Part shown: positions 6,625 to 6,945 of the stretch, in pieces | Layout: every line of letters starts with the position of its first letter | How positions within the stretch are numbered: the first letter of the stretch is position 1 | Source: DASVWH01 sp036389715 | GTDB taxonomy: Bacteria > Acidobacteriota > Blastocatellia > Pyrinomonadales > Pyrinomonadaceae | NCBI GenBank assembly: GCA_036389715.1 | Contig: DASVWH010000234.1 | Span: forward strand, 1-6,945 | Length of the DNA stretch: 6,945 nucleotides | Direction: 5' to 3' | The notes under the pieces: generated by a model | What the model saw: the letters and a program-made list of their open reading frames with translations, nothing else | What the model was told of the DNA's origin: nothing | The model's database searches: none | Program-made: the position numbers and the translations under genes

Positions 6625-6697
6625 AAAAAAGAGAGAGAGCCCCTGCGCAGACCGTCCCTTCTCAAGCTGAAGAAGGGACGTTCTGCACAGGGGCTCT
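6625..6697 (-). terminator. Long-stem terminator between the porin and the shell-protein gene
   Basis: Two 27-base arms (6636-6662 and 6671-6697) pair with two mismatches around an 8-base loop. On the minus strand the stem is followed by CTCTC and then six T residues (6630-6625), and one of the mismatches becomes a G-U wobble. On the plus strand the same two positions are C-A and C-U and no T-run follows. The element is therefore best read as the intrinsic terminator of the minus-strand shell gene, 122 bases after its stop. It may also protect or end the convergent porin transcript, whose stop is 17 bases before the stem. Confidence 0.78.
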
Positions 6698-6819
6698 GCG
6701 GAGCGGGGCGACGAAAGCCTCCGAGCCTTCGGTCAATCAAACGACGCACGCCGTACTATCAAATGAAAGCTCCCGGCCACTGAAAGGTTTGCCGGCGCTT
6801 GGAAAGGTGCGCCGGGCCT
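6698..6819. other. 3' untranslated stretch after the shell-protein gene
   Basis: No gene or RNA signature is seen. The only structure is a direct repeat of GAAAGGTNNGCCGG at 6782-6795 and 6802-6815, 20 bases apart, with two differences. It is probably transcribed as the 3' tail of the minus-strand gene ahead of the terminator. Confidence 0.4.
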
Positions 6820-6945
6820 TCACCCTTCATCCGTCGCTCGGACCGAGCCGCTGATCTTCTTGCGCGTCGTCTCGCCGGTCTTGAGCACGGGCAGGCCCTG
6901 ATCCACGTCTGCATGCGGGCGCGGGATGATGTGCGTGCTGACGAC
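6820..6945 (-). CDS. BMC-H bacterial microcompartment shell protein, C-terminal part (5' end outside window)
   Basis: The minus strand is open from the right edge to a TGA at 6822-6820, giving 41 residues. They begin VVSTHIIPRPHADVDQGLP. The block H-I-I-P-R-P-H followed by a short helix ending in LP is the conserved C-terminal part of the BMC domain (Pfam BMC; compare the HVIPRPH of EutM and the VIPRPHTDVEKILP type ends of PduA/PduJ). These proteins form hexamers that tile the shell of a protein organelle enclosing enzymes. After the domain comes a basic, polar tail of about 22 residues. Full proteins are usually 90-110 residues, so roughly the first 60 lie beyond the window. The pathway enclosed cannot be told from here. 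Codon use (GC-rich third positions) matches the neighbours. Confidence 0.85.
   Translation of the reverse strand, partial: VVSTHIIPRPHADVDQGLPVLKTGETTRKKISGSVRATDEG

Noticed and set aside
1..6945. CRISPR array, tRNA or rRNA genes, insertion sequence
   Set aside because: No regularly spaced repeats, no cloverleaf or conserved rRNA words, and no transposase motifs were seen on either strand.

Overview
The window is GC-rich, double-membrane bacterial DNA (it encodes an outer-membrane barrel protein with a cleavable signal peptide). The combination of an FHA-GAF-class III cyclase, an extra MreB, a coiled-coil porin and a microcompartment shell gene, together with TGAGTAATGAGTGA-type intergenic palindromes, fits Acidobacteriota (Blastocatellia-like). 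This assignment is inference from gene content; no marker gene is present.

Layout: Positions 11-40 hold a minus-strand intrinsic terminator. Three minus-strand genes follow in the same direction, transcribed right to left: an FHA-GAF-adenylate cyclase (4340-2622), a divergent MreB/actin-like protein (2488-1409) and a CBS-domain site-2 intramembrane metalloprotease (1278-148). The two gaps between them are each about 130 bp, and each contains an inverted repeat of a related sequence family. The terminator at 11-40 closes the cluster. A 467-bp divergent intergenic region (4341-4807) separates the cyclase from a plus-strand gene for a 603-residue coiled-coil porin (4808-6619). After it lies a 27-bp-stem hairpin (6636-6697) whose U-tract is on the minus strand. 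At the right edge is the 3' end of a minus-strand gene (6945-6820) whose 41 visible residues carry the C-terminal signature of a BMC-H bacterial microcompartment shell protein.

How the genes may work together: the three minus-strand genes look like a sensing/morphogenesis set. The cyclase would make cAMP in response to a GAF ligand or a phosphothreonine partner, the MreB-like protein is a cytoskeletal filament candidate away from mreC/mreD/rodA, and the protease has a CBS pair that could sense adenine nucleotides. The functional link is inference from order and orientation only. The porin is a separate divergent unit. The shell protein marks the edge of a probable microcompartment locus that continues outside the window. 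All long plus-strand frames opposite the minus-strand genes, and the minus-strand frames opposite the porin, are GC-rich shadows.
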